A DNA stretch of 64,000 bases from Anaerolineae bacterium. Its GTDB lineage: Bacteria > Chloroflexota > Anaerolineae > Caldilineales > Caldilineaceae. The number at the start of each line of letters is the position of its first letter. Position 1 is the first letter of the stretch. Shown in pieces: positions 42,895-55,242 of this stretch. The notes under the pieces were generated by a model. It was given only the letters and a program-made list of their open reading frames with translations, was not told the origin of the DNA and ran no database searches. The position numbers were made by a program, and so were the translations under genes. The DNA is taken from the NCBI GenBank assembly GCA_030432295.1, contig JAUIHI010000014.1, positions 91,279-155,278 of the forward strand. The letters run 5' to 3'.

Positions 42895-43983
42895 GTGGAC
42901 GCACGTATCGTCGTTTTGGCCGGTGACGGCATCGGCCCGGAAGTGACCGCCGAGGCGGAAAAGGTATTGACAGCCGTCGGCCAAAAGTTCGGCCACACCT
43001 TTACATTTGACCAGCAGTTGATGGGTGGTCGGGCCATCGACGAATTGGGCACGAGTCTGCCCGACGCCACTGTAGAAGCAGCCAAGACCGCTGACGCGGT
43101 GCTGTTGGGCGCGGTGGGCGGCCCTAAATGGGATAACCCCAACGCGGCGGATCGCCCGGAGCGGGGACTGCTCGCCATCCGCAAAGCGCTCAACCTCTTC
43201 GCCAACCTGCGCCCGGTGAAGCTGCACCCCCAACTGATCGCGGCCAGCGCCATCAAAGAGGAAGTGCTGGCAGGCGTCGATCTGCTGGTCGTTCGCGAAC
43301 TCACCGGCGGTGCCTATTTCGGCCCCCGCAAAGAGGCCGGTGCGGACGGCGACGAAGCCTATGACACAATGCTCTACACCACGCCGGAGATCGAACGGGT
43401 GGTGCGCCTCTCCGCGGAAGCAGCGATGGGCCGCTCTAAAAAGCTGACGAGCGTGGACAAAGCCAACGTCCTCGCCTCCTCGAGGCTGTGGCGGCGGGTG
43501 ACGGTGGAGGTGCTGAAGGAGTACCCGGAACTGGAAGTCGAGCACGTGCTGGTGGATGCGATGGCTATGCACCTGATCCGTCGCCCGGCTGATTTCGATG
43601 TGGTGGTCAGCGAGAATCTATTCGGCGATATTCTAACCGACGAAGCGTCGATGCTGGCCGGGTCCATGGGAATGCTGCCCTCGGCCAGCCTGGGCGACCT
43701 GATGAACAATCACAACCTGCCGTTGGGACTATACGAACCCATCCACGGCAGCGCGCCGGACATTGCCGGTCACAGCATCGCCAACCCCTTGGCCGCCATC
43801 CTCAGCAGCGCGATGCTTCTGCGCCACAGCCTGGGGCTGGAAAAGGAAGCTGCGGCCATCGAAGCTGCGGTCGATTCCGTCCTCAACGAGGGCGTGCGCA
43901 CAATGGACATCGCTCACACAGGCACCGAGACAGTCGGGACAGTTGTGATGGGAGATTTGGTGGTACAGGCGTTGGGTCGATAA
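42895..43983 (+). CDS. leuB: 3-isopropylmalate dehydrogenase
   Basis: 362 residues, usual length; the GTG start follows GAAAGGTTCTCATT. It opens [19 protein letters not shown]. Substrate/metal residues are seen in [41 protein letters not shown] (catalytic lysine) and [20 protein letters not shown] (metal-binding aspartates). The NAD site is [20 protein letters not shown]. It oxidatively decarboxylates 3-isopropylmalate, and 3-methylmalate in the citramalate route. It is preceded by the tandem hairpin repeats. Confidence 0.97.
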   Translation: MDARIVVLAGDGIGPEVTAEAEKVLTAVGQKFGHTFTFDQQLMGGRAIDELGTSLPDATVEAAKTADAVLLGAVGGPKWDNPNAADRPERGLLAIRKALNLFANLRPVKLHPQLIAASAIKEEVLAGVDLLVVRELTGGAYFGPRKEAGADGDEAYDTMLYTTPEIERVVRLSAEAAMGRSKKLTSVDKANVLASSRLWRRVTVEVLKEYPELEVEHVLVDAMAMHLIRRPADFDVVVSENLFGDILTDEASMLAGSMGMLPSASLGDLMNNHNLPLGLYEPIHGSAPDIAGHSIANPLAAILSSAMLLRHSLGLEKEAAAIEAAVDSVLNEGVRTMDIAHTGTETVGTVVMGDLVVQALGR

Positions 43984-44009
43984 ACGAGCACTCCAACTTT
44001 CTTCGTTCC

Positions 44010-44072
44010 GAAGCGTGAAACGTAAAACGTGCGGTGGCCGTGTGATCTCACGTTTTACGCCTCACGTTTCAC
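44010..44072. repeat. Inverted repeat of CGTGAAACG words before ppc
   Basis: GCGTGAAACGTAAAACGTG (from 44013) pairs with CACGTTTTACGCCTCACGTT and the following TCAC (44049-44072), with a five-base bulge. It lies between leuB and ppc and covers an upstream in-frame start for ppc, supporting the ATG at 44083. It could be a terminator for leuB. Confidence 0.6.
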
Positions 44073-44082
44073 AGGCAATCAA

Positions 44083-46884
44083 ATGACACTTAAAGACACG
44101 CAACAATCACAACCCGAACCCACCGACGCTCGCCTGCGCCAGAGTGTGCGCACGCTGGGCAACCTGCTGGGCGAGACGATTATCGAGCAGGAAGGCCAGA
44201 CCGTCTTCGATCTGGAGGAGGAGATGCGCGCCCTGACCCGCGCCCAGCGGGGTGGCGATTCTTCGGCAGGCGCGCGGCTGTTGGAGTTGACCCGCACCCT
44301 GACCCAGGATGGGGATCGCACAGAGGCGGTGCTGAAGGCATTCACCACCTATTTTCAGCTCATCAATCTGGCCGAGGAGCAGCAGCGGGTTCGGGTGTTG
44401 CGGGAGCGGATGGCGCAAGCGCAGCTTGAAAAGCGTCCTATGCGGGAGACGATTGCCGCCGCGGTGCAGGCGTTGAAGGCCGACGGGATGCAGCCGTATG
44501 AGATGCGCCAGATGCTCAACGATCTGCTGATTATGCCCGTCTTCACCGCCCACCCGACTGAGGCCAAACGGCGCACGATTCTGCTCAAATTGCAGGGACT
44601 GGCCCGCCAGTTGCACGATTTGGACTACAGCGTTCTGCTGCCCAGCGAAGAAACGGCCATCCTCGACGCCATCCGCGAGACGCTTGTAGCCCTTTGGCAG
44701 AGCGACGAAAACCGGGAGCGACGCCCCACTGTGCTGGACGAAGTGCGCCAGGGACTCTACTTTTTCGAGACGACCCTCTTCGAGTTGGTCCCCAAAATCT
44801 ACTTCGAACTGAGTCGCGCCCTGGAAGAAGCCTGGCCCGACGAATCCTTCGCGATTCCCGCCTTTTTGCGCTACGGCTCGTGGATGGGCGGCGACCGGGA
44901 CGGCAATCCCTTTGTGACGCTGGAAGTGACCGAAGCAGCCCTGCGGGAGCAGAAGGGGCAGGCGTTGAAGCTCTACGCCCAGGCGGTGGAGAATCTCTAC
45001 GGCCATTTGAGTGTGGCCAAAACCCGGATGGGTTTCTCTCAGCCTTTTCTCGACAGCCTGGCCGAGGATATGAAACTGGTCTCCGGCGATGAACTGGAAG
45101 TGCTGGAACGTTTCGCCCTGGAACCCTACCGCCAGAAGTCAATTCTGATCTACCGGCGGCTGATGGCGACGATGCGCCAGAACGAACAGGCCTGGGGTCA
45201 CGAAACCGACGACCCCAGAGCCTATCCCGACGCCGGGACTTTTATCCGCGATCTGGAACTGATTCAGGAGAGCCTGCGCCAGAACAATGGCTGGCGGCTG
45301 GCCGACGGACGCTTCGCCACACTTGTCCAGCAGGCACGCATCTTCGGCTTTCACCTGGCGACGCTGGACGTGCGCCAACACTCCGACCGCCACCGGGACG
45401 CGATGGCCGAAATCTACGCCCGCTATCATCCGGGGACAGACTACCGCGCCCTATCAGAAGCGGACAAAGTGGCGTGGCTGGTGGAGGAGATTCGCGGCCA
45501 GCGCCCGTTGACCGCACAGCTCAATTTCTCCGAATCGACAAACGAGACAATCGCCCTCTTCCGCCTGATTCAGACCGCGCAGGAACGGGTCGGCCCCCAG
45601 GCCATTCAGACGTATATTATCAGTATGACCACCTCCGTCAGCCATATGCTGGAAGTGCTGCTGCTGGCGAAGGACGCGGGTCTCTTTGGCAAAATCGGCG
45701 TCGTGCCTCTCTTTGAGACGATTGAGGATTTGAAGAACGCGGCGGCGGTGATGGAGCAGATGTTTGAGACGCCCATCTACCGGGAGCACTTGGCCCTGCG
45801 CGGCAACAGCCAGCAAATCATGATCGGCTACAGCGATTCCAACAAAGACGGCGGCTACCTGCGGGCCAACTGGATGCTCTACGAGGCGCAACAGCATTTG
45901 GCCCAGGTCTGCGACGCCCACAAAATGCGGCTGACTCTTTTCCACGGGCGGGGCGGCTCGATTGGGCGGGGCGGCGGGCCGGCCAACCGGGCCATTTTGG
46001 CCCAGCCGCCGGGGTCGATCAAAGCCCGCATCAAAGTCACCGAACAGGGCGAGGTGATCAGCAACCGCTACAGCAACGAAGTCATCGCCCACCGCCATCT
46101 GGAACAGTTGGTCAACGCGGTGTTGCTGACCAGCGGCAAGCGACCCGACTATCCCAAAGAAGCGGAGTGGGCGGCGGTGATGGAGGAGACGAGCGCACGG
46201 GCGGAAGTCCACTACCGGGCGCTGATCCAGAACCCGGCTTTCTTGCGCTATTTCAACGAGACGACACCCCTGGACCAGATCAACCAGCTCAACATCGGCT
46301 CCCGACCGGCCAAGCGCAAGGCAACCAGCGGCGTCTCGGATCTGCGGGCGATTCCGTGGGTCTTTGCCTGGAGCCAAAGCCGAGTCAATCTGCCCGGCTG
46401 GTATGGACTGGGTGCGGGCATCGATAGCTGGTTGGGCGAAACGGGCGACGACAAAGCTGTCGGCGACGAATCGACGAACCGACTGCAACTGTTGCAGGAG
46501 ATGTACGCGGAATGGCCCTTCTTCCGCACAGTCATCGACCGGGCGCAGGTGAGTATGCGCCGGGCGGATATGCCCATCGCCAGCCTCTACGCCGACCTGA
46601 CCGACGAGTCCGTGCGCGCGGCTGTCTTCGCCAGGATTCAGGATGAGTATGCGCGGACGGAGCGGGTCATCCTTTCCATCACCGGCCAGGCCGCGCTGTT
46701 GGACAACGAAGAGTGGCTGCAACGGAGCATTAACTTGCGCAACCCGTACATTGACCCGCTCAATTACATCCAGGCAGCGCTGATAAAACATATCCGCAAC
46801 GAACCCGAAAGCGCGGAAGCATTGCTGCCTGTGCTGCTCCTGTCGGTCAACGGCGTCGCCGCCGGGTTGCAGGGGACTGGGTAA
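44083..46884 (+). CDS. ppc: Phosphoenolpyruvate carboxylase
   Basis: 933 residues from MTLKDTQQSQPEPTDARLRQ; the longer frame upstream would translate a hairpin repeat and is rejected. Catalytic motifs seen: VFTAHPTEAKRRTI (about 165-178) and FHGRGGSIGRGGGPANRAIL (about 620-640), plus YGSWMGGDRDGNPFVT and MIGYSDSNKDGGYLRANW. The C-terminus NGVAAGLQGTG matches the conserved family tail. It makes oxaloacetate from PEP and bicarbonate, feeding aspartate and 2-oxoglutarate, which fits with the glutamate synthase genes upstream. Confidence 0.97.
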   Translation: MTLKDTQQSQPEPTDARLRQSVRTLGNLLGETIIEQEGQTVFDLEEEMRALTRAQRGGDSSAGARLLELTRTLTQDGDRTEAVLKAFTTYFQLINLAEEQQRVRVLRERMAQAQLEKRPMRETIAAAVQALKADGMQPYEMRQMLNDLLIMPVFTAHPTEAKRRTILLKLQGLARQLHDLDYSVLLPSEETAILDAIRETLVALWQSDENRERRPTVLDEVRQGLYFFETTLFELVPKIYFELSRALEEAWPDESFAIPAFLRYGSWMGGDRDGNPFVTLEVTEAALREQKGQALKLYAQAVENLYGHLSVAKTRMGFSQPFLDSLAEDMKLVSGDELEVLERFALEPYRQKSILIYRRLMATMRQNEQAWGHETDDPRAYPDAGTFIRDLELIQESLRQNNGWRLADGRFATLVQQARIFGFHLATLDVRQHSDRHRDAMAEIYARYHPGTDYRALSEADKVAWLVEEIRGQRPLTAQLNFSESTNETIALFRLIQTAQERVGPQAIQTYIISMTTSVSHMLEVLLLAKDAGLFGKIGVVPLFETIEDLKNAAAVMEQMFETPIYREHLALRGNSQQIMIGYSDSNKDGGYLRANWMLYEAQQHLAQVCDAHKMRLTLFHGRGGSIGRGGGPANRAILAQPPGSIKARIKVTEQGEVISNRYSNEVIAHRHLEQLVNAVLLTSGKRPDYPKEAEWAAVMEETSARAEVHYRALIQNPAFLRYFNETTPLDQINQLNIGSRPAKRKATSGVSDLRAIPWVFAWSQSRVNLPGWYGLGAGIDSWLGETGDDKAVGDESTNRLQLLQEMYAEWPFFRTVIDRAQVSMRRADMPIASLYADLTDESVRAAVFARIQDEYARTERVILSITGQAALLDNEEWLQRSINLRNPYIDPLNYIQAALIKHIRNEPESAEALLPVLLLSVNGVAAGLQGTG

Positions 46885-46892
46885 ATAGGATA

Positions 46893-47013
46893 CTGGACAT
46901 TAGGTATTTCGTAAGCGATATTGGCTGCGCGCAAGAAGATGCGTCGATACAGCAGAAGTTGGATACCCTCCTGATCGTCACTGCTCAATATCTAATACCC
47001 AATATCTAATGAC
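46893..47013. repeat. Inverted repeat of ATTAGGTATT words
   Basis: The left arm GGACATTAGGTATT (about 46895-46908) pairs with AATATCTAATACCCAATATC and the following TAATGACC (46987-47014). The centre carries no gene. The same ATACCCAATA words form another inverted repeat at 54300-54378. Confidence 0.5.
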
Positions 47014-47039
47014 CCTCCATTTTCAAAGAGGCACCAATT

Positions 47040-47822
47040 GTGACAACTCTCTCCTCCACCGTCGATGGACTGATGATCGACATCGCCGGTGTGCTGACTA
47101 TCGGCGGGGAAGCGATTCCGGGCGCGCAACAGGCGTTACAGACCCTGCGCGCCCGGGGTATTCCCCTGCGCTTTATCACCAACACCACCATTTACTGTAG
47201 GCACACTCTCTGCGAACTCCTGCAAAGTCTGGGCTTTGCGGTGGAAATGGACGAGCTTTTCACGGCTACTCTGGCCGCGGCCCGCTATCTGGAGGAGCAG
47301 AAGGCCGAGCGCTATCTGCCCCTGCTGATGCCCGACGCCCAGCAGGAGTTCATCGGCCTGGACGTGGACGAGGAAAATCCCCAGTATGTGGTGGTGGGTG
47401 ATCTGGGCGCTGGCTTCACCTATTCCCGGATGAATATGGCCTTCCGCGCCCTGCTCAACGGCGCACAACTGGTGGCCCTGCACAAGAAGCGCTTCTGGCG
47501 CACGCCGGACGGACTCTTTATGGATGCAGGTTCGTTTGTGGCTTCCCTGGAATACGCGGCGGAGGTGGGCGCGCTGGTAGTGGGCAAACCCAGCACCGCC
47601 TACTTCCGCCGGGTGCTGGACGATCTGGGCGTGCCCTCCGCGCGGGTGGCGATGATCGGCGACGACATCGAAGCCGACGTGCGGGGTGCGCAGCGGATGG
47701 GCGCCCAGGGCTGGCTGGTCAAGACCGGCAAATTCCGCCGGGAAGACCTGGGCCGGGCCATCTGGCCGGAACGGATTTTTGAGAGTTTTGAGGAACTGGT
47801 AGGACAATTCTGTGCGGAATAG
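47040..47822 (+). CDS. HAD-superfamily hydrolase, LHPP-like (TIGR01458 type)
   Basis: 260 residues; GTG start. Motif I is [13 protein letters not shown]: the nucleophile aspartate is present, but position +2 is alanine instead of aspartate, as in LHPP-like members where it is serine. Motif II is RFITNTT, and motifs III/IV are [17 protein letters not shown] and [20 protein letters not shown]. The C2-type cap lies between. Family members dephosphorylate small phosphorylated metabolites or phospholysine/phosphohistidine. It sits 35 bases before cimA and is probably co-transcribed; a link to that pathway is not shown. Confidence 0.85.
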   Translation: MTTLSSTVDGLMIDIAGVLTIGGEAIPGAQQALQTLRARGIPLRFITNTTIYCRHTLCELLQSLGFAVEMDELFTATLAAARYLEEQKAERYLPLLMPDAQQEFIGLDVDEENPQYVVVGDLGAGFTYSRMNMAFRALLNGAQLVALHKKRFWRTPDGLFMDAGSFVASLEYAAEVGALVVGKPSTAYFRRVLDDLGVPSARVAMIGDDIEADVRGAQRMGAQGWLVKTGKFRREDLGRAIWPERIFESFEELVGQFCAE

Positions 47823-47857
47823 GGGAAGCCTATCCCGCCATTGAGGAATAGAGACGT

Positions 47858-49550
<1,693 letters not shown>

Positions 49551-49552
<2 letters not shown>

Positions 49553-49599
49553 AGATGATGAGATGATGACGCTGGTCCGACACCTCATCATCTTTTTAC
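49551..49599 (+). terminator. Intrinsic terminator after cimA
   Basis: AAAGATGATGAG at the stop codon (49551-49562) pairs perfectly with CTCATCATCTTT (49584-49595), followed by TTA. The stem begins inside the stop codon. It would limit read-through from cimA into ilvD, which has its own ribosome-binding site 80 bases downstream. Confidence 0.65.
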
Positions 49600-49684
49600 G
49601 TGCCCAAATACCCGCTTTCTGCTATACTGGCAACAATGATATGACAACCACCCCACTACCAGCAAACGATTAGGAGAAACCCCA

Positions 49685-51391
<1,707 letters not shown>

Positions 51392-51420
51392 ATTGTACCA
51401 GATTTCCCAAGCAGTGTGCG

Positions 51421-51464
51421 CAAACGTCCCTCGTACTTTCCAGTACCAGGGACGTTTGTATTTT
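51421..51464 (+). terminator. Strong intrinsic terminator after ilvD
   Basis: CAAACGTCCCT (51421-51431) pairs with AGGGACGTTTG (51448-51458). The stem continues inside as GTACT-TTCC-AGTAC with one C/C mismatch, and TATTTT follows. This is the clearest intrinsic terminator in the window and marks the end of the biosynthetic block. Confidence 0.85.
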
Positions 51465-51521
51465 AGTAGCCGCACAGATTTGGGCAGATGTTGTTAGAAG
51501 CCAACCGAAGGAGGTGTTTTT

Positions 51522-53153
51522 GTGAGAAAAGTCAGGCTTATTTTTGCTGAAATTGGGCTGGCACTGGTACTGCTCGCCATCCTACTGACTTCGGGTCGCT
51601 CCGCCGCCCTGGCCCAGCGACCCGAACCAGCAGACATACCGGAAGGCTATTTATCCGTCACTGTCGATCCGGCCATCGCCCGGGACAATATGATTCTCTT
51701 CTGGGACGACGTGGCCCTGGATGCGATCCGGGCTGAGCCACCCGGCCCGCCGATGGTGGCCCGGGTGCTGGCGATGGTACACACGGCCCAATACGAGGCG
51801 TGGGCACAATATGACGCCACCGCCGTGGGCACACTGCTGGGCGACCGTTTCCGCCGTCCCCTGGCCGAACGCACGCTGGAAAACAAAAGCATCGCCACCA
51901 GCTACGCAGCCTATCGGGTGCTGGTAGACCTCTTCCCCCGGCGCATCCGTACATTCGATTCCAAAATGAAGGATGTACTGAAATACGACCTGGCGGTGGT
52001 GACAACCGACCCCTCCACACCCGAAGGGATCGGCAATCTGGCCGGAGCAGCGCTTCTTCTCTATCGGCGCGACGACGGATCGAATCAACTCGGCGGCTAT
52101 GCGGACACGACAGGCTACGAGCCGGTCAACACACCGGATGAACTGATCGATCTGAATCACTGGCAGCCCCTGCGCACGGCCAATGGCAACCAGCAGGGCG
52201 TCTGTCTCACCGGAAGTCTCATCACCCAGACATATATCGGCCCCCACTAGGGACTGGTGACACCCTTTGCCCTGGACGACGGCCCTGTGATTACTTCGAC
52301 CAGCGGCCCGATTCGCTACCCCTCGCCGGAATTTACTGTGCAGGCGCAAAAGATCATCAGCTACAACGCCAACCTCACTGACTATGGGGTGGCAATCTCC
52401 CAGTATTGGGCAGATGGCCCCCACACCGAATTCCCACCGGGGCACTGGGCGCTCTTTAGCCAGTTCGTCTCCTTCCGGGATGCCCACGACATCGACGAGG
52501 ACGCCAAAATGTTCTTCGCCGTCAACAATGCCACTTTTGACGGGGGCATTATCGCCTGGAAGCTCAAACGCATTTTCGATTCTGTGCGGCCCATAACGGC
52601 CATCCGAGAATTGTTCAGAGATCAGGAGATTGTGGCCTGGGGCGGTCCCTATTCGGGAACCCAGACGATTTTGGGACAGAACTGGAAGCCCTATCAGACC
52701 GAATGTTTTGTGACGCCCGCCTTCGCCGAGTTTGTCTCCGGCCACAGTGCCTTTAGCGCGGCCGCGGCCGAAGTGCTGCGATCCTACACTGGCAGCGACG
52801 AATTTGGGGCCTACTATCTCTACGAAGCGGGCGATTCTCCCGCCGAACCCAACGAAGCACCGAGTCGCTCTGTGCTGCTCAAATGGGACACCTTCACCCA
52901 GGCCGCGGACGAGGCCGGGTTCTCGCGGCGCTACGGCGGTATTCACTTTATTCAGGGGGATGTACAGGGACGGGATGTGGGCAAGCGTGCGGGAGAGCGG
53001 GTCTGGCGGAAAGCAGCAAGCTTTTTTGATGGCAGTGCGCCGCCGGTAACGGATTTGAGCGGAGTGATTGACGAGCTTCTGGAACAGAATAACGTTTACA
53101 TCAGTCTCTATCCGGGGCGGGTGGTCTACCTTCCCTACGTGGACGGCCAGTAG
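51522..53153 (+). pseudogene. Vanadium-dependent haloperoxidase-like (PAP2 fold) gene split by one amber codon
   Basis: The frame opens with a GTG after GAAGGAGGTGTTTTT and a signal peptide (LALVLLAILLTSGRSAALAQ). It reads 242 residues to a TAG at 52248-52250, then continues in the same frame without any shift for 300 more residues. Around the stop the sequence is TYIGPH-stop-GLVTPFAL; the family usually has tryptophan before GLVTPF, so TGG to TAG is the simplest change. Catalytic residues after the stop are intact: KLKRIFDSVRP, FVSGHSAFSAAAAEV and RRYGGIHFIQGD. The protein would end RVVYLPYVDGQ, again a YLP tail. It may be a recent pseudogene, a read-through gene or a sequencing error. Confidence 0.8.
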
Positions 53154-53174
53154 CGCCGAGGGGAATGCTTCTTC

Positions 53175-53229
53175 TTTTGCCACGAATTGTACGGACAATC
53201 CGGTAAGGTCCGTGCAATTCGTGGCAAAA
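53175..53229. terminator. Bidirectional terminator-like hairpin between convergent genes
   Basis: TTTTGCCACGAATTGTACGG and the following AC (53175-53196) pair with GTCCGTGCAATTCGTGGCAA and the following AA (53208-53229), with one bulge. The stem has T runs on both strands. It lies between the stop codons of the haloperoxidase-like gene and a minus-strand oxidoreductase. Confidence 0.75.
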
Positions 53230-53240
53230 CATCCGTTGTT

Positions 53241-54269
53241 CTACAGTGCCACACTACGCCCTTCGGCCAGGCTGATGTTCACCGCTTCGGTGAATTCCAT
53301 ATACTTCACGCCGGTCAGGAAGTCCGTGTGGGTGATCTCCTCCTGGCCGCGGATGGCGTTGACAAATTCCTCTTCCACCCGCCACGCACCAGCCTCGGAC
53401 GCTGGAATCTCAATTTCGGTCAGCCCGCTGTCGCCCCGCTGGCCGCCGAGCAATTTGCCATCCACAAAGCGCAGGGTTCCTTCGCTGCCATAGAGGGTGG
53501 CCGAGGGCGACCCGGCCAGACCGGTGACGCTGCTGACCTGAATGTGGGCGGACGCGCCACAGGCCAGATCGGCCAGAATGTCGATGTGGTCGGGGATGCG
53601 CACACCGATGCGTCGTCCCTCCCAATCCGTACGGTTAGTGACAAATGTCTTGCCCGTAGCTGTCACCCGCTGTGCCACCCCCACCCAGCGCATCAGCGCT
53701 TCGTACCAGATGCCCATACTCATAATATTCAGGCCGCTAAGGTCTTTGTCGTGGCGCCAGTGCAGAGGCGCGCCGTTCGCCTCCACAAAGTCGTTGCCAG
53801 CGCGAATCTCCACGGCCAGCACATCCCCCAGCCAGCCCTCGGCCAGCAGCCGCTGGATCGTCCTGTCTGCTCGCAAGCTGTAGGGCGACGGGACAATCTG
53901 CGCGGTCAGGTGGGGGCGCTGGCGAGAGACTTCGTACATTTGCCGGGCTTCCGTCGCGTTCATCGCCATACGCGCCTCGCACATCACGTGCTTGTCCGCT
54001 TCCAATGCGGAGACGGTAAGCAGTTTGTGCATATAAGGCCAGGTGCCGATGACGACGGCGTCGATGGTCGTGTCATAGATGACATCCCGCCAGTCGGTCA
54101 CGACAGCGGGGATGCCCAATTCGTCGGCCACCCGCTGGCCCGATTCCTGGCTGCGGTTGCAGACTTTTACCACTTCCACACCGTCGATGGCCTGCAAGCC
54201 GGGGATGTGTTTTGTTCGTGTGTTAGCGCCCGCGCCGATGACGCCGACGCGCAGGGGAGATACAGTCAT
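53241..54269 (-). CDS. Gfo/Idh/MocA-family oxidoreductase
   Basis: 342 residues from MTVSPLRVGVIGAGANTRTK; the ATG follows GGAGGATATT, better than the ATG four codons upstream. Rossmann start VGVIGAGANTRTKHIPGL. The family EKP motif is altered to VMCEARMAMNATEARQMYE, so the usual lysine is replaced by arginine (CEAR). The C-terminal half has GLNIMSMGIWYEALMRWVG at the place of the usual catalytic histidine region. It is probably a sugar or polyol dehydrogenase or an inactive relative. It lies downstream of an aldo/keto reductase and a sulfatase on the same strand and may work with them on a sulfated sugar (inference). Confidence 0.85.
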   Translation of the reverse strand: MTVSPLRVGVIGAGANTRTKHIPGLQAIDGVEVVKVCNRSQESGQRVADELGIPAVVTDWRDVIYDTTIDAVVIGTWPYMHKLLTVSALEADKHVMCEARMAMNATEARQMYEVSRQRPHLTAQIVPSPYSLRADRTIQRLLAEGWLGDVLAVEIRAGNDFVEANGAPLHWRHDKDLSGLNIMSMGIWYEALMRWVGVAQRVTATGKTFVTNRTDWEGRRIGVRIPDHIDILADLACGASAHIQVSSVTGLAGSPSATLYGSEGTLRFVDGKLLGGQRGDSGLTEIEIPASEAGAWRVEEEFVNAIRGQEEITHTDFLTGVKYMEFTEAVNISLAEGRSVAL

Positions 54270-54299
54270 AATATCCTCCAATGAAAATGAGTGCAGAGA

Positions 54300-54378
54300 T
54301 TAGATATTGGGTATTGGGTATTTCATCTGGCAAAAGGTCAGCATACCGGACGAAATATCCAATACCCAATACCTATTA
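54300..54378. repeat. Inverted repeat of TATTGGGTATT words
   Basis: TTAGATATTGGGTATTGGGT and the following ATTTC (54300-54324) pair with GAAATATCCAATACCCAATA and the following CCTATTA (54352-54378), with few mismatches. It fills the gap between two minus-strand genes. Confidence 0.65.
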
Positions 54379-54384
54379 TCCGCG

Positions 54385-55197
54385 TCAACCAAGTGCGGCC
54401 ATTTCGGTTTCGCTCAGCACAATTTTGCCTGCGTCCAGGTTCTCCTTCTGGTGCGCCGGGTTGCCGGACATAGGAATCGTAATCACCCGCGGCTGCTGGA
54501 CGAGCCAGGCCAGGGCAATCTGCTGCACAGTGGCATTGTGAGCACGGGCGACAGCCTGGAGTTCCGGGCTGACGTTCACTCCACCCTGCTTCACTGGCGA
54601 ATAGGCCGTGAGGAGAATATCGTTTTCCTGGCAATAGGCCAGCATCCCATTCTTCACATACGATCGTTCTCCCAGACTGTAGGGAACCTGATTGGTCAGA
54701 ATCGGTGTGGCAGACAAGGCTTGCACTTGACGCAACAGGGGCACATCGAAGTTGCTGACGCCCAGATGGCGCACCTTCCCTTCTGTCACCAACTGGTTGA
54801 ACGCTCGAAAAGTCTCGGTGTAGTCCACATTCTGGCCGGGCCAGTGGATCAGATACAGGTCCAAATAGTCCATTTGCAGGCGGCGCAGGCTGGCTTCGCA
54901 GGAGCGCAGCACTTCGTCGTAGGCCAGATGAGAGGGCGACACTTTGGAGGTGATGAAAAGGTCGGCCCGGTCGATTCCGGCTTCCCGCACAGCCTGCCCC
55001 ACCAATTCTTCCGAGTGGCCCGCCGCGTAGTATTCGGCGGTGTCGAAGTGGGTGTAGCCCAGTTCCAGGGCCGAGTGCAAGGCTGCCAGGGACCAGTTGT
55101 CCAGGGAAGGATCAGCGGTGTCTCCGCCGCCGATCTTCCAGCAGCCAAAGCCGATCTTGGGGACGGTCACGCCGCCGGGGAGGGTTTCAGATTTCAT
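54385..55197 (-). CDS. Aldo/keto reductase
   Basis: 270 residues, usual length; the ATG follows AAAGGAACGAAACG. (beta/alpha)8 barrel with the catalytic tetrad: Asp in HFDTAEYYAAG, Tyr in the same motif, Lys in LFITSKVSP, His in LIHWPGQN. The NADPH site at the end is RVITIPMSGNPAHQKENLDA. Substrate unknown; sugar aldehydes are common. It lies 45 bases downstream of the sulfatase gene and is probably co-transcribed with it. Part of a TGTAAC-type repeat occupies the gap. Confidence 0.92.
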   Translation of the reverse strand: MKSETLPGGVTVPKIGFGCWKIGGGDTADPSLDNWSLAALHSALELGYTHFDTAEYYAAGHSEELVGQAVREAGIDRADLFITSKVSPSHLAYDEVLRSCEASLRRLQMDYLDLYLIHWPGQNVDYTETFRAFNQLVTEGKVRHLGVSNFDVPLLRQVQALSATPILTNQVPYSLGERSYVKNGMLAYCQENDILLTAYSPVKQGGVNVSPELQAVARAHNATVQQIALAWLVQQPRVITIPMSGNPAHQKENLDAGKIVLSETEMAALG

Positions 55198-55242
55198 CGT
55201 TTCGTTCCTTTCAATTGATGTAACGCAAGCTGTTGGCCTGGG

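Noticed and set aside
44029..44082. Upstream start for ppc
   Set aside because: The extra residues are encoded by an inverted repeat, and the ATG at 44083 gives a normal N-terminus.
52248..52250. Pyrrolysine or other programmed decoding of TAG
   Set aside because: Nothing in the window supports it; a nonsense mutation or sequencing error is simpler. It is kept only as a testable option.
52257..53153. A separate gene starting at the GTG after the amber codon
   Set aside because: It is in the same frame as the upstream half, has no ribosome-binding site or signal peptide, and the two parts join into one family-typical protein.
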